A stretch of 64,000 nt of DNA, taken from the NCBI RefSeq assembly GCF_007896895.1, contig NZ_VOGW01000044.1, forward strand, positions 1 to 64,000, read 5' to 3'. This document shows positions 1 through 10,469 of this stretch, in pieces. The notes beneath the pieces were generated by a model, which saw nothing but the letters and a program-made list of their open reading frames with translations, ran no database searches and was not told the DNA's origin. A program made the translations under genes and the position numbers. How positions within the stretch are numbered: position 1 is the stretch's first letter; every line of letters begins with the position of its first letter. Source of the stretch: Streptomyces misionensis. Lineage in GTDB: Bacteria > Actinomycetota > Actinomycetes > Streptomycetales > Streptomycetaceae.

Positions 1-355
1 GGGACAGCCGGGGCGCGGGCCCGTGCCGTCCCCTCTCCGACCGTCGCTGTTCCCGTGCGATGCGCATGGGAAAAAGCTAAGTGCCGCGCGCGCCCCCTGC
101 GACGGGCCGAGTGGCGAACGGGTGGCACCCGTGCCCCGTGGTGCGCCATCCGAGTTGCCGTTCCCAGGAATTTTCTGACGGTCCGTGACCTGCGGCTATA
201 TCCGATTGTCAGGTTGTCGTGCGGTGTGTCGGATCACCAGGACGGACCATTCTCGACATGCGGGCGTGTTCCGCGCGCCCGAGGGTCTATGCGGGAGGCG
301 CTTTCTCGCCGATCGACCGGGGACGGGCCCCGGGGTGCCTTCCGCGGAGGATCAC
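1..355. other. gene-free leader region before the first gene
   Basis: I see no gene here. Open frames in this stretch are shadows with poor codon bias. The only signals are a possible promoter around 174-202 and the ribosome binding site (GCGGAGG, about 343-349) of the next gene. The upstream gene lies outside the window. Confidence 0.6.
174..202 (+). promoter_or_regulatory. possible promoter for the secreted Gly/Asn-rich protein
   Basis: TCTGAC at 174-179 and TATATC at 197-202 are separated by 17 bases and lie in a locally AT-richer stretch, as in a housekeeping-sigma promoter. A leader of about 150 nt would follow. This rests on motif match only. Confidence 0.3.
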
Positions 356-1222
356 ATGCGAAACCAACGCGCCCTGGCGGCCGCGTGCACCGCTGCCGCC
401 GTGCTCGGGCTCGCCGCCCCCGTGGCCGTCGCGGACGGCATGGGCAACGGGGGCGGCGCCACGGGGGGGACGGGCACGGGGAGCATCGTGGGCCCGGGCA
501 CCGGCGTAGGGAACTTCGGGAACGGCAACGGGGACTTCGGGGGCGGCGGCGGTGGTGGTGGCGGCAACTTCGGAGGCGGTGACAACGGCAGAGGCAACGG
601 CAACTTCAACGGCAACGGCGGCTTCAGCGGCAACGGCCGCTTCGAGGGCCACTTCAACGGCACCATCAGCGGCAACGGCCGGATCAGCAGCAACGGCAGG
701 GGCGACGAGTTCGGCAACGGCAGGGGCGACAACGGCGAGCGGGGGCGCGGGAACGGACGGGGTGACGAGTTCGGCGGTCCCGGCGACAACGGCCTCGGCG
801 GCGACTTCGGCAACCGGCCCGGCGGCGAGGGCCTGCGCGACATCGTCGTCACGCCCGGTGTGGTCGCCGCCGGAGGCCGGCTCACCGTCACCGTGCACGG
901 CTGCCGGGGTGGTCAGATGGCCTCCCGCGCCTTCCGGACGGCCCCGCTGACACCGTTCCGCGACGACATCTCACGGGGTGTCGTCTACGTCGACCGCGAC
1001 GCCCGCCCAGGCCGGTACGACATCACCATCCGCTGCGAGCGCCACACCCTGACCCGTTCTCGGGCCTTCACCGTGATCGGCGGCGTCAACGGTGGCATCG
1101 GCGGCAGCCGGACCAGCGGTGCGACGACCGCCGACATGGCCATCGGAGGCGCCCTGGTCGGCGCGGCCGTGATCGGCGGTGGCGTCTACTGGCTGCGCCG
1201 CAGGGGCGAGAGGCGCGCCTGA
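356..1222 (+). CDS. secreted Gly/Asn-rich protein with C-terminal membrane anchor
   Basis: A 288-residue exported protein of unknown function. The ATG at 356 follows GCGGAGG and opens directly on a signal peptide (MRNQR, hydrophobic Ala/Leu core, cleavage near AVAD). Residues of roughly 30-160 are almost only Gly, Asn, Asp, Phe and Arg in NGNG/FGNG-type repeats, probably disordered. A compact part of about 160-260 follows, beginning DIVVTPG and carrying one Cys before each of two beta-rich stretches. The C-terminus is one transmembrane helix (MAIGG to VYWL) followed by RRRGERR, so the protein is probably tethered outside the membrane. There is no LPXTG motif, so it is not a sortase substrate. 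The ORF could be read from further upstream, but that extension has no signal sequence. Confidence 0.85.
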   Translation: MRNQRALAAACTAAAVLGLAAPVAVADGMGNGGGATGGTGTGSIVGPGTGVGNFGNGNGDFGGGGGGGGGNFGGGDNGRGNGNFNGNGGFSGNGRFEGHFNGTISGNGRISSNGRGDEFGNGRGDNGERGRGNGRGDEFGGPGDNGLGGDFGNRPGGEGLRDIVVTPGVVAAGGRLTVTVHGCRGGQMASRAFRTAPLTPFRDDISRGVVYVDRDARPGRYDITIRCERHTLTRSRAFTVIGGVNGGIGGSRTSGATTADMAIGGALVGAAVIGGGVYWLRRRGERRA

Positions 1223-1235
1223 GACCCCAAGAACC

Positions 1236-1275
1236 CCCGGACCGGCGGCCACCGTGCGCGGGCCGCCGGTCCGGG
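1236..1275. terminator. bidirectional hairpin terminator
   Basis: A perfect 15-bp stem (CCCGGACCGGCGGCC with its complement) closes a 10-nt loop between the convergent ends of the secreted-protein gene and the DUF4239 gene. It has no T-tract, as is usual in Streptomyces. Confidence 0.75.
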
Positions 1276-1293
1276 TCTGTCGCGTCGGCCCGG

Positions 1294-2058
1294 TCAGCCC
1301 TTGATGCCCGGGAACAGGTTCCAGAACGGCTCGGCGGTCACGGCGATGCCCCGGCTGTAGGGGGCGTCGAGGTCCCAGATGAGGAAGAGCATGAAGGCGA
1401 TGGTCGCGGAGAACAGCCCGGCCAGCACCAACTCCCGCCTGGTGCGCCGGATCTGGAGCGCGAACACCATGCCGACGGTGATCACCGCCCCGATGAGCAG
1501 CCCCCACCACACCACGGTCGGCATGGTGGCCCCGGTTGAGTCGGCACGCTCGTTGCGCGCCTGGTCGGCGGCGGTCATCTGGTCCAGCAGCGGCTGGTAG
1601 GCCTGCGCCTCGAAGTCGTTCTTCGGCCGGTAGTCCGTGACGTCCTGACGGACCTTCTGCAGCAGCGTGGCACCGCGGTCGGTGACGCGCTCGTGGCGGG
1701 TCATCGTCGACCACTCGGTGTGCACGACATAGCTCACATAGGCGTTGACATCAGCCCGGATGTGGTCACGCACGTCCGGGGGATAGACGCGGACCCGCTC
1801 CGAGATCTCGTGCAGGGCCTGCGCCTCGGACTGCACGTAGTCCTGCGCGGAGCTACGGGCCTCCCACACGCCCGCGATGGCCAGACCCAGGACGATCGCG
1901 TAGACCACGCCGATCCACATCGTCATGTACTCGATGACGTCCGGGGTCTCGTTGGGATCCTCGTCCTCGGGTGCCCGCTTGTGCCGTAGGAAGGTCACGG
2001 CGACCACCACGGCGCAGGCCCCCAGCATCCCGAGGACGAGAACAAGCCAATCCGACAA
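1294..2058 (-). CDS. DUF4239 (bestrophin-like domain) membrane protein
   Basis: A 254-residue integral membrane protein of the DUF4239 family, whose fold is described as bestrophin-like. Its function is not established; an ion channel is a guess from fold. Helices are visible at about 3-20 (LVLVLGMLGACAVVVAV), 42-62 (IGVVYAIVLGLAIAG), and two near the C-terminus (VVWWGLLIGAVITVGMV and LVLAGLFSATIAFMLFLI). A charged cytosolic segment of about 65-170 with an HEISERVRVYP stretch lies between them. The start is TTG at 2058, chosen because GGAGG lies 6 nt upstream and the product begins at MSDWLV. No ATG or GTG fits better. The 57-residue ORF just upstream probably shares its transcript. Confidence 0.8.
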   Translation of the reverse strand: MSDWLVLVLGMLGACAVVVAVTFLRHKRAPEDEDPNETPDVIEYMTMWIGVVYAIVLGLAIAGVWEARSSAQDYVQSEAQALHEISERVRVYPPDVRDHIRADVNAYVSYVVHTEWSTMTRHERVTDRGATLLQKVRQDVTDYRPKNDFEAQAYQPLLDQMTAADQARNERADSTGATMPTVVWWGLLIGAVITVGMVFALQIRRTRRELVLAGLFSATIAFMLFLIWDLDAPYSRGIAVTAEPFWNLFPGIKG

Positions 2059-2090
2059 GGGATACCTCCAGAGTTGAGCGGCCCGGCAGG

Positions 2091-2264
2091 TCAGCGCGGG
2101 CGGAGGGCCGCGACGGCGACGATCGCGGGCAGAGCGATGAGCAGGACGTAGGTGACGGGCCGGGTGTGGCCCGCCGCGGGCCGGGTGGCCGGATGCGGGT
2201 GGTACGCCGGGTAGCTGACCGGGGTGATCGCCGGGCGCGGGGCACTTCGGACCGCCCGGCGCAC
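2091..2264 (-). CDS. small single-span membrane protein (57 aa), upstream of DUF4239 gene
   Basis: A short ORF read from GTG at 2264 to TGA at 2091-2093, 32 nt before the TTG start of the DUF4239 gene on the same strand. The product has a polar, Pro/His-rich N-terminal half (VSYPAYHPHPATRP) and then one clear hydrophobic helix, VTYVLLIALPAIVAVAAL, ending in RPR. That is the layout of a single-pass membrane microprotein with a positive inside end. Third codon positions are mostly G/C. No strong ribosome binding site is visible and the exact start is uncertain. The assignment as a real gene is inference from layout and position. Confidence 0.45.
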   Translation of the reverse strand: MRRAVRSAPRPAITPVSYPAYHPHPATRPAAGHTRPVTYVLLIALPAIVAVAALRPR

Positions 2265-2327
2265 CGGCAGTCCCGCCCCGGGCGCCCCGCGCCGGCCCGG
2301 CCCCGCCGTCGCGGGGCCCGAGCACCC

Positions 2328-3212
2328 TCACCGTTCCCTCAGCATCCGCTGAAGCTCCCGCGCCGCCCGCGGTGGAGCGACGTCCGTGCGGTGGGCCAGG
2401 GCGATGGTCCGGTGCAGGCCGGGGCGGGCCAGCGGGGTGACCCGCAGGCCCAGGCCCGCCCGGGTCGCCACCATCCGCGGCACGACCGCCACCCCCAGGC
2501 CCGCCCGGACGAACCCCAGCACCGCGTCCATCTCGCCGCCCTCCACCGCGAAGTCCGGCTCGAAGCCCTCGGCGCGGCACGCCGCCACGGTCAGTTCCCG
2601 CAGGTCGTAGCCGTGCCGGAACATCACCAGACGCTCGCCCGCCAGCTCGGCGATGCGCACCACCCGCCCGCCGCGCCCTGGGGCCGGCGCCTCCGGCGAG
2701 GAGACCACCACCAGGTCCTCGCGCAGCACCTCCAGGGTGGTCAGCGCGGGTGAGGACGGCGGCAGCGGCAGCACGATCAGCGCCAGGTCGAGCGCGCCCC
2801 GGGCCAGCTCGCGCACCAGGTCGTGCGAGCCGCCCTCCTCGATCAGCAGCCGGATGCCGGGGTAGCGGTCGTGGAAGGCGCGCAGCACGTCCGGCAGCAG
2901 GCCCGTGCACAGGCTCGGCGTCGCCCCGAGCCGCACCCGGCCGCGCCGCAGCTGCACCAGTTCCTGCACCTCCTGCCGGGCGGTGTCCGCGTCCGCGAGG
3001 ATCCGCCGGGCCAGCGGCAGCAGCGCCTCGCCCGCGTCGGTGAGCGTGATGTTGCCCCGCGCGCGCAGGAACAGATCCGCCCCCAGCTCCCGCTCCAGCG
3101 CCTTGATCTGCTGGGACAGCGAGGGCTGGGCCACGTGCACCAGCTCGGCGGCCCGGGTGAAGTGCCGGGCCTCGGCGACGGCCACGAAATACTGGAGCTG
3201 CTGGAGCTGCAT
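2328..3212 (-). CDS. LysR-family transcriptional regulator
   Basis: A 294-residue LysR-type regulator. The N-terminal winged helix-turn-helix is typical (MQLQQLQYFVAVAEARHF, then AAELVHVAQPSLSQQIKALE at about 20-40, then a GADLF wing). It is followed by an effector-binding domain from about 90 (GRVRLGATPS). The start at 3212 is the canonical LysR start; an upstream in-frame extension to 3254 looks non-coding. It is divergent from sdhC across 84 bp, which contains an ATAG-N7-CTAT element. Control of sdhCAB and of itself is a reasonable inference. The effector is unknown. Confidence 0.93.
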   Translation of the reverse strand: MQLQQLQYFVAVAEARHFTRAAELVHVAQPSLSQQIKALERELGADLFLRARGNITLTDAGEALLPLARRILADADTARQEVQELVQLRRGRVRLGATPSLCTGLLPDVLRAFHDRYPGIRLLIEEGGSHDLVRELARGALDLALIVLPLPPSSPALTTLEVLREDLVVVSSPEAPAPGRGGRVVRIAELAGERLVMFRHGYDLRELTVAACRAEGFEPDFAVEGGEMDAVLGFVRAGLGVAVVPRMVATRAGLGLRVTPLARPGLHRTIALAHRTDVAPPRAARELQRMLRER

Positions 3213-3221
3213 ACAGCAACG

Positions 3222-3236
3222 ATAGCCGCTTCCTAT
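3222..3236. promoter_or_regulatory. LysR-type operator candidate (ATAG-N7-CTAT)
   Basis: The 15-bp inverted repeat ATAG-N7-CTAT matches the T-N11-A pattern that LysR proteins bind. It sits 10 bp from the LysR start, in the divergent lysR/sdhC gap. Confidence 0.5.
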
Positions 3237-3257
3237 GGAAACAAGCTGCACCATGTC

Positions 3258-3288
3258 TTGGACCGATCGGGACCTTCGGCCCTAGCGT
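3258..3288 (+). promoter_or_regulatory. candidate sdhC promoter giving a leaderless transcript
   Basis: TTGGAC at 3258-3263 and TAGCGT at 3283-3288 are separated by 19 bases. The -10 ends 8 nt before the sdhC ATG at 3297, so transcription would begin at or beside the start codon. sdhC has no ribosome binding site, which agrees with a leaderless mRNA. Confidence 0.5.
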
Positions 3289-3296
3289 GCTGTTCC

Positions 3297-4004
3297 ATGG
3301 CTCTGGCAACGCGGACGGACCGACGGCCGTCCATGGCACGCACGATGTGGGACTCCTCCGTCGGCAAGAAGACGGTGATGGCCGTCAGCGGTCTGATCAT
3401 GCTGCTCTACCTGGTGGTGCACATGATCGGAAACCTGAAGATCTACTTCGGGGCGGGCGAGTTCAACCACTACGCCCACTGGCTGCGCACCATCGGCGAA
3501 CCCTTCATGCACTACGAGTGGACGCTCTGGATCATCCGGGTCGTCCTCGTCGTCGCCGTGGTCGCCCACGCCACCTCCGCGTACCAGCTCAGCCGCCGCG
3601 ACATCAAGGCGCGGCCCAGCAAGTACGTGCACCCGAGGCCCCGGGCGAGCTACGCCACCCGCACCATGCGCTGGGGCGGGATCATCCTCGGCCTGTTCAT
3701 CGTGTGGCACATCCTCGACCTGACCACCGGCACCGTGCACTCCGGCGGCTTCCAGCCGGGCCACCCGTACCAGAACGTCGTGGACACCTTCTCCACCTGG
3801 TACGGCAACGTGATCTACATCGTCGCGATGCTCGCGCTCGGCCTGCACGTCCGGCACGGCTTCTGGAGCGCCGCGCAGACCCTCGGCGTCGGCAGCCGCG
3901 CCCGCGACCGCGCCCTGAAGACCGTCGCCAACGTTCTCGCGCTGCTGCTCACGGCCGGCTTCATCGCCGTACCCGTGGGCGTGATGACCGGAGTGGTGAG
4001 CTGA
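3297..4004 (+). CDS. sdhC: succinate dehydrogenase cytochrome b subunit (type B, single anchor)
   Basis: A 235-residue membrane anchor for succinate dehydrogenase that carries electrons to menaquinone through heme b. Five helices are visible (first [20 protein letters not shown] at about 27-46). Histidines inside or next to helices, such as H42, the VWHILDL histidine and GLHVRHGF, fit the di-heme type B family. Its length and the lack of a separate sdhD match the Bacillus/mycobacterial Sdh1 arrangement. The ATG at 3297 has no Shine-Dalgarno, consistent with leaderless translation; ATG 3333 is an alternative start. It overlaps nothing and is followed after 1 nt by sdhA. Confidence 0.95.
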   Translation: MALATRTDRRPSMARTMWDSSVGKKTVMAVSGLIMLLYLVVHMIGNLKIYFGAGEFNHYAHWLRTIGEPFMHYEWTLWIIRVVLVVAVVAHATSAYQLSRRDIKARPSKYVHPRPRASYATRTMRWGGIILGLFIVWHILDLTTGTVHSGGFQPGHPYQNVVDTFSTWYGNVIYIVAMLALGLHVRHGFWSAAQTLGVGSRARDRALKTVANVLALLLTAGFIAVPVGVMTGVVS

Positions 4005-4005
4005 C

Positions 4006-5951
<1,946 letters not shown>

Positions 5952-5955
<4 letters not shown>

Positions 5956-6701
5956 AGCTCACCCTGCGCGTCTGGCGGCAGAAGAACGCCGACGCCGACG
6001 GCACCATGTCCACCTACGAGGTGGACGGCATCTCGCCCGACATGTCCTTCCTGGAGATGCTGGACGTCCTCAACGAACAGCTCATCCTCTCCGGCGAGGA
6101 CCCCGTCGCCTTCGACCACGACTGCCGCGAGGGCATCTGCGGCGCCTGTTCCCTCGTGATCAACGGCGACGCCCACGGGCCCGAGCGGACCACCACCTGC
6201 CAGCTGCACATGCGGTCCTTCAAGGACGGCGACACCATCGACATCGAGCCGTGGCGGGCCGCCGCGTTCCCGGTGATCAAGGACCTCGTGGTGGACCGCT
6301 CCGCCTTCGACCGGATCATCCAGGCCGGCGGCTACATCACCGCGCCCACCGGCTCCGCGCCGGAGGCCCACGCCACGCCGGTGCCCAAGGCGGACGCCGA
6401 CTTCGCCTTCGAGCACGCCGAGTGCATCGGCTGCGGCGCGTGTGTGGCCGCCTGCCCCAACGGCGCGGCGATGCTGTTCACCTCCGCGAAGATCAACCAC
6501 CTCAACGTGCTGCCGCAGGGGGCGCCCGAGCGGGAGACGCGGGTGCTCGACATGGTGACGCAGATGGACGCGGAAGGCTTCGGCGGCTGCACGCTGACGG
6601 GGGAGTGCGCCACGGCCTGCCCCAAGGGCATCCCGCTGATGTCCATCACGAGCATGAACAAGGAGTGGCTGCGGGCGACCCGCAAGGCCGGGAAGCGTTA
6701 G
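5952..6701 (+). CDS. sdhB: succinate dehydrogenase iron-sulfur subunit
   Basis: A 249-residue electron-transfer subunit linking FAD in SdhA to heme in SdhC. The [2Fe-2S] domain is seen as CREGICGAC followed by TTTCQLH. The C-terminal domain has [14 protein letters not shown] and [14 protein letters not shown], which supply cysteines for the [4Fe-4S] and [3Fe-4S] clusters. The ATG overlaps the sdhA stop codon. It closes the sdhCAB operon; no clear terminator follows before the convergent IclR gene. Confidence 0.97.
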
Positions 6702-6833
6702 CAGCACGCGGAAGCGGTCGGTACGACACACAGACGTTCGCCGGCTTCGTGCGGACGGGCGGGGTCGGGACGGTGCTCCCCGGCCCCGTCTCGCATGTCC
6801 GCGGGCGGTCCGGCACGCACGTCCCGACGGGGT

Positions 6834-7595
6834 TCAGCGCAGGAAGTCGCGCCGGATCAGGGTGCTGCCCAGCGCCGCGGCCGCCGCGCGCACCGCCGTC
6901 GCCTGGGCCTCGGGGCGGAACCGGCTGCCCGGTCCGGCCACGCTGATCGCGGCCAGCGGCTCGTCCTGACGGCCGAGGACGGGCGCGGCCACGCACACCA
7001 GCCCCACGGCGGACTCCTCCCGCTCGAACGCCACCCCCGTCTCGGTCACCCGCTGCAACTGACGGCGCAGGATGCCCGGTGCCACCACGGTGTGCGGGGT
7101 ACGGCGCTCCAGCGGCCCGGTGAGCACCGCGCGCCGCAGGTCGGCGTCCGCGTGCGCGAGCAGCGCCTTGCCGATCGCGGTGCAGTGCAGCGGCATCCGC
7201 CCGCCGGTGCGCGAGGGCACCCTGGCCTGGCGGTGCCCGCCGATCTTGGCGACGTAGACGACGTCATGGCCCTCGCGCAGCCCGAGGTGCACGGTTTCGT
7301 GCGTGCGTTCGTAGAGGTCCTGGAGGAAGGGCATCGCCACTTCGAGGAGGCTGCGCTCCAGCGAGGCGAGCATGCCGAGTTCGAAGAGGCCGCCGCTGAG
7401 CCGGTACCCGCCGTCGGTCCGCTCCAGCAGCCGGTTGGCGACCAGCTCTCCGGAGAGCCGGTGCACCGTCGCCTTGTGCAGGCCGGTGCGCTGTACCAGT
7501 TCCGCGAGGCTCACGGCCTGGTCGTCGGGCCGGAAGGCGCGCAGGATCGTCACCGCCTTGCCCAGCACCGTGTTCAGGTCGGCCGTCTCGGTCAT
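6834..7595 (-). CDS. IclR-family transcriptional regulator of the meta-cleavage genes
   Basis: A 253-residue IclR regulator. The N-terminal winged helix (SLAELVQRTGLHKATVHRLSG at about 28-48) is followed by a GAF-like effector domain with the family LHCTAIGKALLAH stretch. It is divergent from mhpDFE with a 62-bp gap, so it probably controls them. E. coli MhpR, the activator of the same pathway, belongs to this family, which supports an aromatic-acid effector. Whether it activates or represses here cannot be read from sequence. Confidence 0.92.
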   Translation of the reverse strand: MTETADLNTVLGKAVTILRAFRPDDQAVSLAELVQRTGLHKATVHRLSGELVANRLLERTDGGYRLSGGLFELGMLASLERSLLEVAMPFLQDLYERTHETVHLGLREGHDVVYVAKIGGHRQARVPSRTGGRMPLHCTAIGKALLAHADADLRRAVLTGPLERRTPHTVVAPGILRRQLQRVTETGVAFEREESAVGLVCVAAPVLGRQDEPLAAISVAGPGSRFRPEAQATAVRAAAAALGSTLIRRDFLR

Positions 7596-7601
7596 GTCCG
7601 C

Positions 7602-7614
7602 CAGCGTATCGCTG
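7602..7614. promoter_or_regulatory. candidate IclR operator palindrome
   Basis: The perfect inverted repeat CAGCG-TAT-CGCTG lies 7 bp from the iclR start, in the iclR/mhpD divergent gap. IclR proteins bind short palindromes of this size. Only position and symmetry support it. Confidence 0.35.
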
Positions 7615-7657
7615 AGCGAGACGAAGTGCTGGTCCGAGGGGTTCGGCCGACCGCACA

Positions 7658-8488
7658 GTGAGGGGCGTGGACGAAAGCAATCGGCTCGCCCCCGCGAGCC
7701 CCTCCGACATCGCGGCCGCGGCCGAGCGCATCGCCGAGGCCCTCGCCTCCGGCGTGCCGTGCGCGCCGGTGCGCGACCTGATCGGCCGGGACGACCTGGC
7801 CGCCGCGTACGCCGTGCAGGACCGGCTCACCGAGCGGCGGCTCGCCGCGGGCGCGGCGGTCGTCGGCCGCAAGATCGGGCTCACCTCCGAGGCCGTGCAG
7901 CGGCAGCTCGGCGTCGACCGGCCCGACTTCGGGTTCCTCTTCGACGACATGGCGTACGCCGAGGGCGACACCATCCCGTTCGGCGAGGTCCTCCAGCCGC
8001 GGGCCGAGGCGGAGATCGCCTTCGTGCTGGGCGCCGACCTGGCCGACGGCGCGCTCACCCGCGAGCAGGTCGCCGCGGCCATCGCGTACGCCGTGCCCGC
8101 GCTGGAGATCTGCGGCAGCCGGATCGCCGGATGGGACATCAGCTTCGGCGACACCGTCGCCGACAACGCCTCCGCGGGCGCGTACGTGCTCGGGGAGCAG
8201 CGCCTCGGACTCGACGCGTTCGATCCGGTGGCCGTCGCCATGACGATGACCGTCAACGGCGAGGAGGTCTCCACCGGGTCCGGCGCGGACTGCCTCGGCG
8301 ACCCGGTCGAGGCGGTCGTCTGGCTCGCCCGCACCGCCCGCGAACTCGGCGAGCCGCTGCGCGCCGGCCAGGTCGTCCTCTCCGGGGCCCTCGGCCCGAT
8401 GCGCCCGGTCGCCGCCGGTGACACCGTCACCGCCACCCTGTCCGGCCTCGGCGCCGTCACAGTCCGCTTCAGCGAGGGAGCAGCATGA
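7658..8488 (+). CDS. mhpD: 2-keto-4-pentenoate hydratase
   Basis: A 276-residue hydratase that adds water to 2-hydroxypenta-2,4-dienoate to give 4-hydroxy-2-oxovalerate in meta-cleavage pathways. Family features are VGRKIGLTS, the metal-site sequence [11 protein letters not shown], and [16 protein letters not shown]. The GTG at 7658 is taken as start; GTG 7667 is equally possible and changes only three residues. Its stop overlaps the next start (ATGA), so it is translationally coupled to the aldehyde dehydrogenase. Confidence 0.93.
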   Translation: MRGVDESNRLAPASPSDIAAAAERIAEALASGVPCAPVRDLIGRDDLAAAYAVQDRLTERRLAAGAAVVGRKIGLTSEAVQRQLGVDRPDFGFLFDDMAYAEGDTIPFGEVLQPRAEAEIAFVLGADLADGALTREQVAAAIAYAVPALEICGSRIAGWDISFGDTVADNASAGAYVLGEQRLGLDAFDPVAVAMTMTVNGEEVSTGSGADCLGDPVEAVVWLARTARELGEPLRAGQVVLSGALGPMRPVAAGDTVTATLSGLGAVTVRFSEGAA

Positions 8489-9432
8489 GCAGGACGAAGG
8501 TCGCGATCATCGGCTCGGGCAACATCGGCACCGACCTGATGATCAAGGTGCTGCGCGGGTCGCGGCACCTGGAGATGGGCGCGATGGTCGGCATCGATCC
8601 GGCCTCGGACGGGCTGGCCCGTGCCGCCCGGCTCGGCGTGCCGGTCACCCACGAGGGCGTGGACGGGCTGGTCGCGCTGCCGGGCTTCGACGAGATCGAG
8701 ATCGTCTTCGACGCCACCTCCGCCAAGGCCCACGAGGCGAACGCCGCCACGCTGCTGCCCCTCGGGAAGCGGCTGATCGACCTGACGCCGGCCGCCATCG
8801 GCCCGTACGTCGTCCCCGCCGTCAACCTCGAAGAGCACCTGGACGCGCCCGACGTCAACATGGTCACCTGCGGCGGCCAGGCCACGATCCCGGTCGTCGC
8901 CGCGGTCGGCCGCGTCGTGCCGGTCGCGTACGCCGAGATCGTCGCCTCCATCGCGTCGAAGTCGGCCGGTCCGGGCACCCGCGCCAACATCGACGAGTTC
9001 ACCGAGACCACCTCGGCCGCCATCGAGCGGGTCGGCGGTGCCCGCCGCGGCAAGGCGATCATCGTCCTCAACCCCGCCGAGCCGCCGCTGATGATGCGCG
9101 ACACGGTCTTCTGCCTGGTGACGGCACCGGACCCGGCGACGCACGACGAGATCCGCCGGTCGGTGCAGAAGATGGTCGCCGACGTCGCCGCGTACGTCCC
9201 CGGCTACCGGCTCAAGCAGCAGGTGCAGATCACCGAGCTGCCCGCCGACCAGCCGGTGGGCACGCTCCTGTCCGACGGCGGCGCCGCCCTGCCCACCCAC
9301 CAGGTGTCGGTCTTCCTCGAGGTCGAGGGCGCCGCGCACTACCTTCCGGCCTACGCCGGCAACCTCGACATCATGACCTCCGCCGGCCTCCAGGTCGCGG
9401 AGCGCATCGCAGCACGGAAGGCGGGCCGCTGA
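8485..9432 (+). CDS. mhpF: acetaldehyde dehydrogenase (acylating)
   Basis: A 315-residue enzyme converting acetaldehyde, NAD+ and CoA to acetyl-CoA. The Rossmann motif GSGNIG is at 10-15, and the catalytic cysteine is C129 in TCGGQATIP. Length is normal for the MhpF/DmpF/BphJ family. These enzymes form a channelling complex with the aldolase encoded directly downstream; the start codon of that gene overlaps this stop codon. Confidence 0.95.
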   Translation: MSRTKVAIIGSGNIGTDLMIKVLRGSRHLEMGAMVGIDPASDGLARAARLGVPVTHEGVDGLVALPGFDEIEIVFDATSAKAHEANAATLLPLGKRLIDLTPAAIGPYVVPAVNLEEHLDAPDVNMVTCGGQATIPVVAAVGRVVPVAYAEIVASIASKSAGPGTRANIDEFTETTSAAIERVGGARRGKAIIVLNPAEPPLMMRDTVFCLVTAPDPATHDEIRRSVQKMVADVAAYVPGYRLKQQVQITELPADQPVGTLLSDGGAALPTHQVSVFLEVEGAAHYLPAYAGNLDIMTSAGLQVAERIAARKAGR

Positions 9433-10457
9433 TGGGCACCCCGATCTTCGTCCAGGACGTGACCCTGCGCGACGGCATGCACGCCGTACGGCACCGGATC
9501 ACTCCCGAGGACGTCGCACGCGTCGTCGCCGCGCTCGACCGGGCCGGCGTCGACGCCATCGAGGTCGCGCACGGCGACGGCCTCGCGGGGGGCTCGGTCA
9601 ACTACGGCCCCGGCTCGCACACGGACTGGGAGTGGATCGAGGCGGCGGCCTCCGTGCTGGAGCGCGCCCGCCTCACCACCCTGCTGCTGCCCGGCGTCGG
9701 CACCATCCACGAGCTGAAGCGCGCCCACGAACTGGGCGTCCGCTCGGTCCGCGTCGCCACGCACTGCACCGAGGCCGACATCTCGGCCCAGCACATCGCC
9801 GCCGCGCGGGAACTGGGCATGGACGTGTCGGGCTTCCTGATGCTGTCCCACATGGCCCCGCCCGAGGAACTGGCCCGGCAGGCCAAGCTGATGGAGTCCT
9901 ACGGCGCGCACTGCGTCTACGTCACCGACTCCGGCGGCCGGCTCACCATGAACGACGTGGCCGCGCGGGTACGGGCCTACCGTGACGTCCTGGACGCCGG
10001 CACCGAGATCGGTATCCACGCCCACGAGAACCTCTCGCTGGCGGTCGCGAACTCGGTCGTCGCGGTGGAGAACGGGGTGCGCCGCGTCGACGCGTCGCTC
10101 GCCGGGCACGGCGCGGGCGCGGGCAACTGCCCGCTGGAGGCGTTCATCGCGGTCGCGAACATCTCGGGCTTCGAGCACGGCTGCGATCTGTTCGGGCTCC
10201 AGGACGCCGCCGACGACATCGTCCGGCCGCTCCAGGACCGACCGGTGCGCGTCGACCGCGAGACCCTCACCCTGGGCTACGCCGGTGTCTACTCGTCGTT
10301 CCTGCGGCACGCGGAGGCCGCCGCCGAGCGCTACGGCCTCGACGTGCGCGACATCCTCGTGGAGTGCGGCCGGCGCCGTCTCGTGGGCGGCCAGGAGGAC
10401 ATGATCGTCGACGTGGCGCTCACGCTGGTCGCCGAGCGCGCGGACCAGGCCGCCTGA
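9432..10457 (+). CDS. mhpE: 4-hydroxy-2-oxovalerate aldolase
   Basis: A 341-residue class II aldolase of the DmpG/MhpE family. It splits 4-hydroxy-2-oxovalerate into pyruvate and acetaldehyde. The HMGL-like TIM barrel begins [14 protein letters not shown], with the metal-binding Asp and His of this motif, and a later [11 protein letters not shown] supplies further metal histidines. The C-terminal communication domain that contacts MhpF is present (to about residue 341). ATG at 9432 overlaps the mhpF stop. It ends 12 bp from the convergent TetR gene. Confidence 0.95.
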   Translation: MGTPIFVQDVTLRDGMHAVRHRITPEDVARVVAALDRAGVDAIEVAHGDGLAGGSVNYGPGSHTDWEWIEAAASVLERARLTTLLLPGVGTIHELKRAHELGVRSVRVATHCTEADISAQHIAAARELGMDVSGFLMLSHMAPPEELARQAKLMESYGAHCVYVTDSGGRLTMNDVAARVRAYRDVLDAGTEIGIHAHENLSLAVANSVVAVENGVRRVDASLAGHGAGAGNCPLEAFIAVANISGFEHGCDLFGLQDAADDIVRPLQDRPVRVDRETLTLGYAGVYSSFLRHAEAAAERYGLDVRDILVECGRRRLVGGQEDMIVDVALTLVAERADQAA

Positions 10458-10469
10458 ACCGTGGCCGGC

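Noticed and set aside
560-800. CRISPR-like spacing in the Gly/Asn gene
   Set aside because: The repeats are short codon-level GGCAACGG units inside a coding frame, with no constant repeat and unique spacers.
552-950. Ala/Thr/Ser-rich frame in the secreted protein gene
   Set aside because: Produced by repetitive GGCAAC-type sequence read out of frame. The in-frame protein has a signal peptide and a membrane anchor.
1294-3339. 681-codon frame joining DUF4239 with upstream sequence
   Set aside because: The part upstream of 2058 is Arg/Gly/Pro-rich shadow opposite the LysR and sdhC region. TTG 2058 with GGAGG gives the correct protein.
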